This document shows positions 1 to 8,459 of a stretch of DNA of 64,000 nucleotides, piece by piece. Origin of the DNA: Leptotrichia sp. oral taxon 218 (GTDB lineage: Bacteria; Fusobacteriota; Fusobacteriia; Fusobacteriales; Leptotrichiaceae). The first letter of the stretch is position 1; each line of letters begins with the position of its first letter. The notes below the pieces were generated by a model. That model saw nothing but the letters and a program-made list of their open reading frames with translations, was not told the DNA's origin and did no database searches. The stretch covers positions 744,001-808,000 of the forward strand of contig NZ_CP072377.1 of the NCBI RefSeq assembly GCF_018128225.1. Direction: 5' to 3'. The translations under genes were made by a program, and so were the position numbers.

Positions 1-1782
1 ATTTTCCAACTTATCAAGTAAACCGTCAAGTTGTTTAGAAACCGCTTCAATCGTAGATTTTTTACTCAAATCAACTCCAGCTTTTTTTAATTGATTCATC
101 GGAAAGTCATTTCCACCTGAACTTAAAAGTTCAATATATCTTTTAAGTGCTTCTTTTCTTGCATTTTCATCTTCAGTTTTTATAACTTTGTCATACAAAA
201 TTGCTGAAGATGCAAAACAAGTTGCGTATTGATACACATAAAACGGTGAATTAAAGAAATGTGGCACTCTTGACCAGAAAATACTTAATAATTCATCTTT
301 TTCAATTTCGTCGCCGTAATAAGTGTAAAATAAGTCTTCTGTTATCTTGCTTAAAACATCAGCTGTAATTGGTTGTCCAGTTTCCGCTAATTTATGCGCT
401 TGGTATTCGTAATCGGCAAGTAATGCTTGAAAATAGAATGTTCCAGTAACATTTCTAATTTCCTGTTCCAAAAGTGCTATTTTTTCAGTCGGATCTTGCG
501 TTTTTTCAAGCATATAGTCAAGTAGCAGTCTTTCGTTAAAAGTTGAAGCTACTTCTGCGACAAAAATTGTGTAATCTGATGTTGAAAACGGTTGATTTTC
601 TTGAGAATACAAAGTGTGTAAAGTATGTCCTAATTCGTGTGCCAATGTAAATACGCTGTCAAGAGTTTTGTTGTAATTTAGAAGCATATATGGATGAACT
701 CCATAAACTCCAGCAGAATAAGCACCTGACCGTTTTCCTTGTGTTTCAAACACATCAAGCCATCCTTGTGAAATCGCATTCTCCATTTTTTTCGTATAAT
801 CTTTTCCAAGTGGTTCAATTGAATTTAAAACAATTTTTTTAGCATCGTCATATTCATATTCCTTATCAAATTTAACAAGATTTATCGAACCATCATAGTT
901 ATGATATTCAGAAAGGCCCAAAATTTCTTTTCTCAATTTTATATATCGTTTTAGCGGCGCAGTATTTTCTTTTGCAGTATTTATCAAATTCAAATAAATA
1001 TCTTCAGGAATATTGTTATCTTCTAAGGCACTAGATAAAAATGATTTATAATTGTAGGCTTTTGAACTTGCTATATTTTTTTGCAAAATTGAATTATAAA
1101 TTGCTGCAATCGTATTTTTTCTTTTTTCAAAAACTCCGTAGTAATTTTCAAATATCAATTTTCTATCTTCTTGATTTCTATTTGTAGATACAACTTTACT
1201 GTAATTGGCAGCAGTCGCTTGAATTTCTTTGCCATTATTTAGTTTAATTAAAGGCCAATCTACATCAGTTACTGTTATTTCAGAATAAATGCTTCTTGGT
1301 GCTGAAAAATATGAGCTGTAATAAGAAAGCAGCTTACTCTTATCTTCATCCAAAACATGGCTTTGCAGTCTAAACAAGTTTTCAAGTCCAAATCTGTAAT
1401 CTGAAAATTCTTTTTTTTGAATCCATTTTTCAATATTTTCTCTGTTTTCAATAAGTTCTGGATTTACCCAAGAGAGCTCTGTTCCCATTTTTGCAAACAA
1501 AAACTGAATTTTTTGCATATTTTCAGTTGCTTCTTTGTCCGATGAGTCAAGGTCTCTTGCAAATTGTGGGTATCTATAAAGCTTGTAAGCAATTTTTTCT
1601 GACTCTTCCTGCTTTTTCAAAAATTCCAGAAGTTTATCTTCTTTGTCAAATTTTCCTTTATATCCAACAAGTTCTTCTTGAATTTTTTCCATTTTTGCAA
1701 GATCTTCGTTCCATTCTTCATAATTTTCATAAATGTCGCCTAAATTCCATTTATATTCCTTTGGTATATCTTTTCTTTCCAT
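1..1782 (-). CDS. pepF: Oligoendopeptidase F (M3 family metallopeptidase), C-terminus cut by window edge
   Basis: A zinc metallopeptidase that cleaves short peptides in the cytoplasm. The reading frame is open from ATG at 1782 down to base 1 (594 codons), so only the last few residues are missing; PepF proteins are about 600 residues. The zinc-site motif HELGHTLH lies at residues 382-389 (H382, E383, H386), preceded by the typical PepF_M3 N-terminal helical region. The start is supported by a GGAGG-type ribosome site (complement of cctcc near 1790-1794). There is no signal peptide. The gene reads away from the YlmH-like gene on the same strand and could be the last gene of that unit. Confidence 0.93.
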   Translation of the reverse strand, partial: MERKDIPKEYKWNLGDIYENYEEWNEDLAKMEKIQEELVGYKGKFDKEDKLLEFLKKQEESEKIAYKLYRYPQFARDLDSSDKEATENMQKIQFLFAKMGTELSWVNPELIENRENIEKWIQKKEFSDYRFGLENLFRLQSHVLDEDKSKLLSYYSSYFSAPRSIYSEITVTDVDWPLIKLNNGKEIQATAANYSKVVSTNRNQEDRKLIFENYYGVFEKRKNTIAAIYNSILQKNIASSKAYNYKSFLSSALEDNNIPEDIYLNLINTAKENTAPLKRYIKLRKEILGLSEYHNYDGSINLVKFDKEYEYDDAKKIVLNSIEPLGKDYTKKMENAISQGWLDVFETQGKRSGAYSAGVYGVHPYMLLNYNKTLDSVFTLAHELGHTLHTLYSQENQPFSTSDYTIFVAEVASTFNERLLLDYMLEKTQDPTEKIALLEQEIRNVTGTFYFQALLADYEYQAHKLAETGQPITADVLSKITEDLFYTYYGDEIEKDELLSIFWSRVPHFFNSPFYVYQYATCFASSAILYDKVIKTEDENARKEALKRYIELLSSGGNDFPMNQLKKAGVDLSKKSTIEAVSKQLDGLLDKLEN

Positions 1783-1849
1783 ATTTTTTCCTCCTGTTTA
1801 TTAAATAAATTTATTTTATGTACATTTCTCCCATTTTTAAAGTTTTTAA

Positions 1850-2037
1850 TCAATCAAAAAATTTTTTATAAATAAAAAGTACAATTGCAATTGGAATAAT
1901 CCATCCAGCAACTGACATAAACACTGAAAAAGCCAATTTCAAAATGCAATTATTGCAACCGCTCCAACAGCTATTCCTAAACATTTTAAAAATAATTCTA
2001 AATTATCTTTTGGTGTAACATCTCTCATAATTTTCAT
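1850..2037 (-). pseudogene. Small two-helix membrane protein, frameshifted
   Basis: Reading from ATG at 2037 gives MKIMRDVTPKDNLELF followed by a hydrophobic stretch (GIAVGAVAIIAF), then a stop. One base out, the frame continues with a second hydrophobic segment (FMSVAGWIIPIAIVLFIYKKFFD) and stops at 1850. Adding one T to the coding-strand T4 run (A run 1941-1944 on the plus strand) would join them into a protein of about 62 residues with two membrane helices. The family is not recognised. It sits between pepF and the YlmH-like gene with a plausible ribosome site (AGGAGAT). It may be a real broken gene or a homopolymer sequencing error. Confidence 0.5.
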
Positions 2038-2043
2038 CTCCTA

Positions 2044-2844
2044 TTAAATATATTTTTTTACAAGAAGTCTTTCTCTTCCTTTTTTTGTTTCCCCTTTTTC
2101 AGAAAAAAGTTTGTATTTTCCAAATCCTTTTATTGTAATCAAGCTCCCAATGTCAATTATTTTAGACTTATCAGTCACTTTTGCATAATCCACCAAAACT
2201 TTTCCTTTTTCAATTGGTTCAACAACTTTGTTTCTCGATAAATTAGTTATTGAAGAAACTATGCTGTCAAGCCTTTTTGAAGAAACTGTAATTAATTTAT
2301 TGTCATAATTATATTTTGGCAAATTTTTCATTTTTTCCAAATTGACAATCTCGACTTTACAAGGTGTTTTCCCAATTTTTACAAGTTCAGTCAAAATCAC
2401 ATCGACAATTTTACTTGAAACTGGAATATATCCCAAATTGCTTTCCAAAATCAAATCACCCATCAATTCCCTTTTTATATTTAGACCCATAAGACTTCCT
2501 AAAAAATCTTTATGTCCATATTTTTCAAATTTCGAAGAAATTGAAATTTTTATTAATTTATGTGGAAAGTCAAAAAAATTTTCAAAATCTTTGCTGTCTT
2601 TTGGCATAAAATTTTCAGGGACAAAAGCGATTTGCCGTCTGTCGCTGTCTTCAAAAATGCCGTTTGTTATAACATTTAGTCCATTTGATTTATTTTGAAA
2701 TTTTTTCCAAAAGTTTGGTGGATAAAATTCTTCAGTAAAACTTATTATTTCAAAATCACGGGAAAATTCGTAGGCATTGAAAAGTTTACTTGCCAAATAT
2801 TCCAATTCTTCTGGAAATTGTTTTAAAAATATTTCTTTTTTCAT
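2044..2844 (-). CDS. YlmH-like S4-domain RNA-binding protein
   Basis: Resembles the YlmH family, cytoplasmic RNA-binding proteins linked to ribosome rescue and division clusters in Gram-positive bacteria. The central motif HKDFLGSLMGLNIKRELMGD (about residues 111-130) is the family signature. The C-terminal part, with VSSKRLDSIVSSITNLSR and KGKVLVDYAKV, is an S4 RNA-binding domain. The length, 266 residues, is usual for YlmH. The ribosome site (AGGAG) lies somewhat far upstream of ATG 2844. It is transcribed with the small broken ORF and pepF, not in a division cluster. Confidence 0.85.
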   Translation of the reverse strand: MKKEIFLKQFPEELEYLASKLFNAYEFSRDFEIISFTEEFYPPNFWKKFQNKSNGLNVITNGIFEDSDRRQIAFVPENFMPKDSKDFENFFDFPHKLIKISISSKFEKYGHKDFLGSLMGLNIKRELMGDLILESNLGYIPVSSKIVDVILTELVKIGKTPCKVEIVNLEKMKNLPKYNYDNKLITVSSKRLDSIVSSITNLSRNKVVEPIEKGKVLVDYAKVTDKSKIIDIGSLITIKGFGKYKLFSEKGETKKGRERLLVKKYI

Positions 2845-3079
2845 AATTTTTTTTTGTTAATTTTTCTCCTATTTTTTTAGTTTTTTTATTTATTTTTCTT
2901 TTCTTTTCTTTTCTTTCCTTTTAATAAATTATATAAAAAATTTTAAAATTAGTCCAGTTATTTTCTTTTTTTCTTTTATTTATTTTTATTTTATTATTAT
3001 TATTTTCTTTTTTATTTTATTATTTATATTTTTTTGAAAAAACATATACAAAATTTATAAAAAAATTTTTTATTTGGAC

Positions 3080-3108
3080 TTTACAAATTAAAAAAAATGT
3101 AGTATACT
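3080..3108 (+). promoter_or_regulatory. Promoter of the trp operon
   Basis: TTTACA (3080-3085) and TATACT (3103-3108) are separated by 17 bases, a good sigma-70-type promoter. It lies about 40 bases upstream of the leader peptide start. The preceding 2845-3079 is AT-rich with no other gene visible. Confidence 0.7.
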
Positions 3109-3148
3109 TTAACATATAAAAAATTAAAAAAAATTAGGAGTGATTAAG

Positions 3149-3193
3149 ATGGTAAAATTACTATGGTGGTGGCAAATTTTAAATACAATTTAA
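3149..3193 (+). CDS. trpL: trp operon leader peptide (WWW)
   Basis: A 14-codon reading frame, MVKLLWWWQILNTI, starts at ATG 3149 behind a good ribosome site (TAGGAG, 3135-3140) and ends at TAA 3191-3193. Three consecutive Trp codons (3164-3172) are the hallmark of a Trp-sensing leader peptide: ribosome stalling here when charged tRNA-Trp is scarce would alter folding of the downstream RNA. It lies between the trp promoter and two terminator-like hairpins before trpE. The peptide itself probably has no other function. Confidence 0.85.
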   Translation: MVKLLWWWQILNTI

Positions 3194-3261
3194 TATTTTT
3201 CGCCATAAATTTAAACTAAAGGTAGTTTTATTAATTAATTGCTGAGTATAGAATATAAATA

Positions 3262-3350
3262 AAAAAACATTGGTGAATAAAATTTATCAATGTTTTTTAT
3301 TTTTTTAAGTCCTTTATTCTACATTTGTGGTCTAAAGGACTTTTGTTTTA
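3262..3350 (+). promoter_or_regulatory. trp attenuator: two terminator-like hairpins
   Basis: Hairpin A pairs AAAAAACATTG (3262-3272) with CAATGTTTTTT (3288-3298) and is followed by a T-rich run. Hairpin B pairs AAGTCCTTTA (3307-3316) with TAAAGGACTT (3333-3342) and is followed by TTGTTTT. Competing pairings are visible. ATGGTG over the Trp codons (3162-3167) can pair with CGCCAT (3201-3206). ATAAATTT (3205-3212) matches AAATTTAT in the hairpin A loop (3280-3287). TAAAGG (3217-3222) matches CCTTTA of hairpin B (3311-3316). This layout fits translation-coupled attenuation; which hairpin terminates is inference. Confidence 0.7.
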
Positions 3351-3436
3351 TGTAAAATTATACAAAAAAATTAATAAAATTTTTACTTCATAATATTTAA
3401 GCATCAAAGAAGAGAGAAGAGAAAGGAAAACAAATT

Positions 3437-4771
3437 ATGTTTACAAGAGAGCCGATTTATTATTATTCAGTTATAAGAGAAAAATTTCCAAATTCATATC
3501 TTGCGGAAGACGAAAGACAAATTATTATTGGAATCGACTGCGATTATGTAGATTCAAACGAATATGACTTTAAAATGTTAAAAAATTATTACGAAATATT
3601 ATCTAAAAGAGAAAAAATTGCGCCATTTTCTGGACTTTTTGGAACATTTGCATATGAAACTGTTCATTATTTTGAAAAAATAGAAAAAGTTGAAAATTTT
3701 CAGTTTGAATTTCCAAAGTTCATTTTTGCCAATGCAAGAGCGTATTTACACTATTCAAAAGTGAGCAAAGATTATTCGCTTTATGGAAATAAAAAATATT
3801 TTGATAATTTAAAAGAAAAAAATAGAGAAGAAGAAAAAGAAAAAAAAGAAGAAAGAGAAAAAGCAAAAGAAAAATTAAAAAATAAAAAAGAAATTTATTA
3901 TTCTGTTAAGACGAATTTAGACGATGAAAAAAATCATTTTTATGAAATAGTTGAGAAAGCGAAAGAATATATAAAATCTGGAGACATATTTCAAGTTGTT
4001 TTGAGTGAACAGTTGAAGTTAGAAACAAATATGGATTCGTTAGAATTTTACAAATATTTGTCTAAAGCAAATCCATCGCCATATATGTTCCATTTCCCAA
4101 CAAAATATGGAGATGTGGTTGGTTCAAGTCCTGAAATATTGGTAGAAATTACATCGGATAACATCTATATCGCTCCAATTGCGGGAACTCGTCCGAGAGG
4201 AAAAGATGCCAATGAAGACGCATTTTTGGCAAATGATTTGTTAAATGATGAAAAAGAGTGCGCTGAACACAGAATGCTTGTGGATTTGGCTCGAAACGAT
4301 GTGGGAAAATTTGCTGAAGAAGGAAGTGTTGTAGTAAAAAATCTTATGCACATTAAAAATTATCAGCATGTTATGCACATTGTGTCAGAAGTTTATGGAA
4401 AAAAAAGAAAAGATGTGTCGGTGTTTGATGTGATTTCCCTTGCTCTTCCTGCTGGAACGCTCTCTGGTTCGCCAAAAATTCGTGCAATGCAAATAATTTC
4501 AGAATTTGAAATTTACAAGCGAAATCCTTATGGCGGAGGAATTGGGTTTTTACGATTTAATGGAGATGTTCAAATTGCAATTGTGATTAGAACAGCGTTT
4601 TTTGAAAATAAAAATTGCGATATTAATAAAGTTGATGAAAAAAGAAATGTATTTATTCAAGCAGGAGCAGGAATTGTTTTTGATTCGATAAAAGAGAATG
4701 AATATAGAGAAATTTGCAACAAAAGAGCATCTGTTGTAGGAGTTTTTGAAAAAAATGCTAAAAAATGCTAA
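3437..4771 (+). CDS. trpE: Anthranilate synthase component I
   Basis: Converts chorismate plus ammonia (from the TrpG domain) to anthranilate, the first step of tryptophan synthesis. The chorismate-binding domain is clear: GDIFQVVLSEQ (about residue 182), AGTRPRG (about 249), DLARNDVGKFAE, AGTLSGSPKIRAMQ (about 340), NPYGGGIGFL and the final QAGAGIV. At 444 residues it is shorter than many TrpE proteins (about 500), mostly through a short N-terminal domain. A lysine/glutamate-rich linker near residues 128-150 looks like low-complexity expansion. The start has AAAGGA upstream. It is the first structural gene after the attenuator. Confidence 0.96.
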   Translation: MFTREPIYYYSVIREKFPNSYLAEDERQIIIGIDCDYVDSNEYDFKMLKNYYEILSKREKIAPFSGLFGTFAYETVHYFEKIEKVENFQFEFPKFIFANARAYLHYSKVSKDYSLYGNKKYFDNLKEKNREEEKEKKEEREKAKEKLKNKKEIYYSVKTNLDDEKNHFYEIVEKAKEYIKSGDIFQVVLSEQLKLETNMDSLEFYKYLSKANPSPYMFHFPTKYGDVVGSSPEILVEITSDNIYIAPIAGTRPRGKDANEDAFLANDLLNDEKECAEHRMLVDLARNDVGKFAEEGSVVVKNLMHIKNYQHVMHIVSEVYGKKRKDVSVFDVISLALPAGTLSGSPKIRAMQIISEFEIYKRNPYGGGIGFLRFNGDVQIAIVIRTAFFENKNCDINKVDEKRNVFIQAGAGIVFDSIKENEYREICNKRASVVGVFEKNAKKC

Positions 4772-4877
4772 AAAGATGTAATTATTAAAAATTAGAATAA
4801 ATATAATTGAATTTTTAAAAAAATAAAAAAATAAAGTTTTGCAAATAAAAAAGTTTTTTGCAGAATAGGAGAAGAAT

Positions 4878-6530
4878 ATGATTTTAATGATAGATAACTA
4901 TGATTCGTTTGTGTTTAATGTGGAGCAATATTTAAAAGAGCTGTCTTGCGAAGAAGTTAGAACAGTGAGAAATGATGAAATTTCGATAGAAGAAATTAGA
5001 AAGTTGAATCCAAGCAAAATAGTTTTATCGCCTGGACCAAAGCATCCGAAAGATAGCGGAGTTTGTCTTGAGATTTTGAAAGAAATTGAAGATATTCCGA
5101 TTTTAGGAATTTGTCTAGGACATCAAGCGATAGGATATGTGTCTGGTGCACAAATAAAAAGAATGGAAAATCCAATGCACGGAAAGTCTTCAGAAATTGA
5201 AGTGCTTTATGATAATTCAAAATTATTTCGTGATTTACCTAAAAAGTTTAATGTAATGCGTTATCACTCACTTTATGTGGATGAAGATACACTAAGTCCA
5301 GATTTAATCGTTGCAGCAAAGTCAAAAGATGGGGTAATTATGGCGGTTGAACATAAAACTAAGGATATTTATGGAATACAGTTTCATCCTGAGTCATTTT
5401 TTACTGAGTACGGGAAAAAGATGATTGAGAATTTTGTAAAACTTGAAAATAAAAACAAGAGAGAAGAAGAAAAAAAAGAAAGAGAAAAAGAAATAAAAAA
5501 AGAGGTAGAAAATATGGCAAAAAACGAAAATTTGAAAAAATATTTAAAAAAATTGCAAGATAATATTGCGTTGACTGATAGTGATTTTAAGGAAATTTGT
5601 GCGATTATTGATAGTAAAAATTATAATATTATTCAGCTTGGAGCATTGTTAGTTTTAATTTCAGAAAAAAGTCTTTATCCAGAGTCGCTTACGGCTTTTG
5701 TAAAAAATATTTTGGCTTATAGTACGACGTTTAAGGATGAGTCGGATATGATAGATGTTTGTGGGACTGGTGGAGATGGATTTAAGACAATAAATATTTC
5801 TACGGCTGTTGCGTTTATTTTGGGAGCGATGGGAGTAACTGTTGCAAAACACGGAAATCGTGCGGTTTCAAGTAAGAGTGGTAGTAGTGATGTTTTAGAT
5901 AAATTGGGAGTTCCTTTGGAAAAATCATTGTTGGCTCAATTAGATAAACTTGAGAAAAAACATTTGGCATTTTTCCATGCACCATTTTTCCATAAATTAG
6001 TTGGAGAAGTTAGAGAAGTTCGTCAGCAGCTTGGAATAAGAACTGTTTTCAATGTTTTAGGACCTTTGTTACATCCTAACAAAAAATTAAAATATCAGTT
6101 AGTTGGACTTTATCATGAGCCTGTTCACAGATTGTATGCTGAAACATTGCAATTATTGGGAAGAAAGCATGCGTTGGTTGTGCGTGGAAATGATGGACTT
6201 GATGAAATCACAATTTGCGATGATACAAAAATTATCGAAGTAAAAGGAGAACAAATTCTAGAATATACAATTTCGCCTGAAAGTTTTGGATTTAAAAGAG
6301 CTTTTCATTCTGAAATCGAAGGTGGAACAGCAGAAGAAAATGCTGAAATTTTAAAGAGAATATTAAAAGGTGAAGAAAAATCTGCAAAATTTGATATAGT
6401 TGTGTTAAATGCGATGTTTGGGCTTTATACTGCGAATGTAGTGGACCATCCTGCAAAGGCAAAGGAAATGATTTTGGAAGCGATTGAGAGTGGGAAAGTT
6501 TATGAATTTTATGAAAACTATGTGAAATAA
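4878..6530 (+). CDS. trpGD: Fused anthranilate synthase amidotransferase / anthranilate phosphoribosyltransferase
   Basis: Residues 1-190 are a class I glutamine amidotransferase (TrpG). It has the nucleophile loop GICLGHQ (Cys about 79) and HPESFFTEYG (His about 170). Residues 213-550 are TrpD, which adds phosphoribose to anthranilate, with DVCGTGGDGFKT (about residue 293) and KHGNRAVSSKSGSSDVLD. A highly charged Lys/Glu linker (about 191-212) joins them. An internal in-frame ATG (5514, Met213) has its own good ribosome site, AGAGGT at 5501-5506, and the sequence after it begins a normal free-standing TrpD. The fused reading frame may therefore still allow separate TrpD synthesis. Confidence 0.95.
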   Translation: MILMIDNYDSFVFNVEQYLKELSCEEVRTVRNDEISIEEIRKLNPSKIVLSPGPKHPKDSGVCLEILKEIEDIPILGICLGHQAIGYVSGAQIKRMENPMHGKSSEIEVLYDNSKLFRDLPKKFNVMRYHSLYVDEDTLSPDLIVAAKSKDGVIMAVEHKTKDIYGIQFHPESFFTEYGKKMIENFVKLENKNKREEEKKEREKEIKKEVENMAKNENLKKYLKKLQDNIALTDSDFKEICAIIDSKNYNIIQLGALLVLISEKSLYPESLTAFVKNILAYSTTFKDESDMIDVCGTGGDGFKTINISTAVAFILGAMGVTVAKHGNRAVSSKSGSSDVLDKLGVPLEKSLLAQLDKLEKKHLAFFHAPFFHKLVGEVREVRQQLGIRTVFNVLGPLLHPNKKLKYQLVGLYHEPVHRLYAETLQLLGRKHALVVRGNDGLDEITICDDTKIIEVKGEQILEYTISPESFGFKRAFHSEIEGGTAEENAEILKRILKGEEKSAKFDIVVLNAMFGLYTANVVDHPAKAKEMILEAIESGKVYEFYENYVK

Positions 6531-6551
6531 TTTTTTGGAAGTGGAATTTAG

Positions 6552-6932
6552 ATGATGATAAAAACTTTATATAAAGAAAAATGTTTGAGGTATTTTATAA
6601 TCCCAGAAATAATATTATTATTTATATTTTTCTTCAAATTTTCAATATTTGTAGTATGTATAATACTGCCTCTTTATATTATTGAGAGTATAATTGATAA
6701 CATTTTTTTCAATATTCCATTAATCTGGTTATTATTCAAAATAACAACTATGTATTTTTACTCTATAAAGTTTGAAAAAATAAATAAAACTGAAGATGAA
6801 GAAAAAAAGAAAAAAGAGAAAATTAGATTAAAGATAATAATTTTTTTATTAAATATAGTAGCACTTATTATTTTTACAATATTTTCTATTGATTTAGTAA
6901 ACAAAATTTTTGATACATTATTAAGTTTTTAA
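6552..6932 (+). CDS. Unknown membrane protein inside the trp operon
   Basis: The 126-residue product is not recognised. It has a hydrophobic N-terminal half (about residues 14-70, two or three membrane helices), a short charged Lys/Glu-rich loop (about 80-95) and a final hydrophobic helix (about 97-120). The ribosome site GGAAGTGGA precedes tandem ATG codons at 6552 and 6555. It starts 21 bases after trpGD and ends 17 bases before trpC, so it is co-transcribed with the tryptophan genes. Its AT-rich composition resembles its neighbours. A transport or membrane role is possible, but nothing in the sequence proves it. Confidence 0.6.
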   Translation: MMIKTLYKEKCLRYFIIPEIILLFIFFFKFSIFVVCIILPLYIIESIIDNIFFNIPLIWLLFKITTMYFYSIKFEKINKTEDEEKKKKEKIRLKIIIFLLNIVALIIFTIFSIDLVNKIFDTLLSF

Positions 6933-6949
6933 ATTATGAAAGGAAAAAC

Positions 6950-7690
6950 ATGGATATTTTAGAAAAAATAAAAATAAAAAGAGATATACAGCTTGAAGCA
7001 GAAATAAAATCTTTTAAACAGCCGTCGTTGAAAGAGGCATTGAAACAGGATGGAGTACGGATTATTGGAGAAATTAAAAGGGCTTCTCCATCGAAGGGAA
7101 AAATTGCGAAAGATGATTTTGATTTGTTAAAACAGGCACAAAGTTATGTGGATAAAAGGGTTGCGGCTTTTTCGATATTGACGGAAAAGGAATATTTTAA
7201 AGGGGAGAATAATTTTATAAAAATTGTAAGAGAGAAATTTCCAAAAATGCCGATTTTGAGGAAGGATTTTATTTATACTCCGTTTCAGGTGGCTCATGCT
7301 AAGTTTTTGGGGGCTTCGGCGATACTTCTTATTGTGAGAATGTTGGATGACAAGACTTTGTGTGAGTTGCATAAATTGGCACATGATTTGGAGCTTGATG
7401 TTTTGGTTGAGGTGCATGATGAGGTTGAACTTGAGAGAGCGTTAAAAATACCTAATTTAGAAATTTTGGGAGTTAATAATAGAAATTTGAATACTTTTGA
7501 GGTGGATATTAAGACTACGAAAAAGCTGATGGATAAAATTCCAGATGAAATGAAGGAAAAACTGGTGCTTGTTGGCGAAAGTGGATTTCTTACGAAAGAG
7601 GATTTGGAGTATGCAAAAAGTATTGGGGTTGATGGTCTTTTGATTGGGGAAGCACTTATGAGAGGAAATTTGGATTTGGAAAAAATTTAA
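6950..7690 (+). CDS. trpC: Indole-3-glycerol phosphate synthase
   Basis: Closes the ring of CdRP to give indole-3-glycerol phosphate in tryptophan synthesis. It is a TIM-barrel protein of 246 residues, usual for monofunctional TrpC. Visible motifs are GEIKRASPSKG (catalytic Lys, about residues 41-51), ILRKDFIY, LGVNNRNL and VGESGFLTKEDL followed by DGLLIGEALMR, which binds phosphate. The ribosome site AAAGGA lies 7 bases before ATG 6950. The gene sits between the unknown membrane protein and trpF. Confidence 0.96.
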   Translation: MDILEKIKIKRDIQLEAEIKSFKQPSLKEALKQDGVRIIGEIKRASPSKGKIAKDDFDLLKQAQSYVDKRVAAFSILTEKEYFKGENNFIKIVREKFPKMPILRKDFIYTPFQVAHAKFLGASAILLIVRMLDDKTLCELHKLAHDLELDVLVEVHDEVELERALKIPNLEILGVNNRNLNTFEVDIKTTKKLMDKIPDEMKEKLVLVGESGFLTKEDLEYAKSIGVDGLLIGEALMRGNLDLEKI

Positions 7691-7735
7691 AAAATAATAT
7701 AAATTTTTGAATTTATTGGATTGAAAGGAGATGCG

Positions 7736-8416
7736 TTGGAAAAGAATAAAACTTTACTAAAAATTTGTGGGATTCGGTCGGTTGAGGAAATAGAAGAATT
7801 AAAAGGACTTGACATTGATTATATTGGATGTATTTTTGCAAAAAGTCCAAGACAAGTGAATATTGAAGTTGTTAGTCAAATCACAAAAATTGCACATAAA
7901 AATGGGAAAAAAGTCGTTGGCGTATTTGTGAATGCAATGATTAGAGACATTGTAAGAATTGTAGAAGCTCTTAAAATTGATGTTGTGCAGCTTCACGGAA
8001 ATGAAACGGCAGAATATTGTGAAGAGCTGGGAAAAGCGCTTGAGAGAATTCATAAAAATTATTTGAACAATTTGAAAAACGATGTAAAAAGCATTAAAGA
8101 TAAAACTGCGATTTGGAAAAGTTTTGCTGTAAAAAATAAACTTCCAAATATTAATGATTACAAGTCATTTATTGAATATCCCCTTTTTGAAACAAAAGGT
8201 GACAAAGCTGGTGGAAACGGAAAAACTTTTGACTGGAAAACTTTAGAAGAGGTAAGTCCATATTCGTTTATTCTGGCTGGAGGAATTTCAACAGAAAATG
8301 TGGAAGCAGCAATGTCTTATAGACCAGCGGTTGTTGATGTCAACAGTAAAGTTGAAATTGATGATAGAAAAAATAAAAAATTGATAGAAAAAATAATTAA
8401 AATTGTAAAAAGTTAA
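7736..8416 (+). CDS. trpF: Phosphoribosylanthranilate isomerase
   Basis: Isomerises PRA to CdRP in tryptophan synthesis. Motifs: LLKICGIRSVEEIEEL (catalytic Cys), FAKSPRQV, VGVFVN, VQLHGNE and LAGGISTENVEAA. The final loop is VDVNSKVE where most TrpF proteins have a Ser-Gly-Val-Glu sequence. The start is chosen as TTG 7736 because a strong ribosome site, AAAGGAG (7724-7730), ends 5 bases before it. A further in-frame TTG at 7721 lies upstream of the ribosome site and is less likely. The resulting 226 residues is a little longer than typical (about 200) because of an extended region near residues 105-125. Confidence 0.93.
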   Translation: MEKNKTLLKICGIRSVEEIEELKGLDIDYIGCIFAKSPRQVNIEVVSQITKIAHKNGKKVVGVFVNAMIRDIVRIVEALKIDVVQLHGNETAEYCEELGKALERIHKNYLNNLKNDVKSIKDKTAIWKSFAVKNKLPNINDYKSFIEYPLFETKGDKAGGNGKTFDWKTLEEVSPYSFILAGGISTENVEAAMSYRPAVVDVNSKVEIDDRKNKKLIEKIIKIVKS

Positions 8417-8459
8417 TTTAAAATAAAAATATTTTTTAATAAAAATAGAAGGAGAAATT

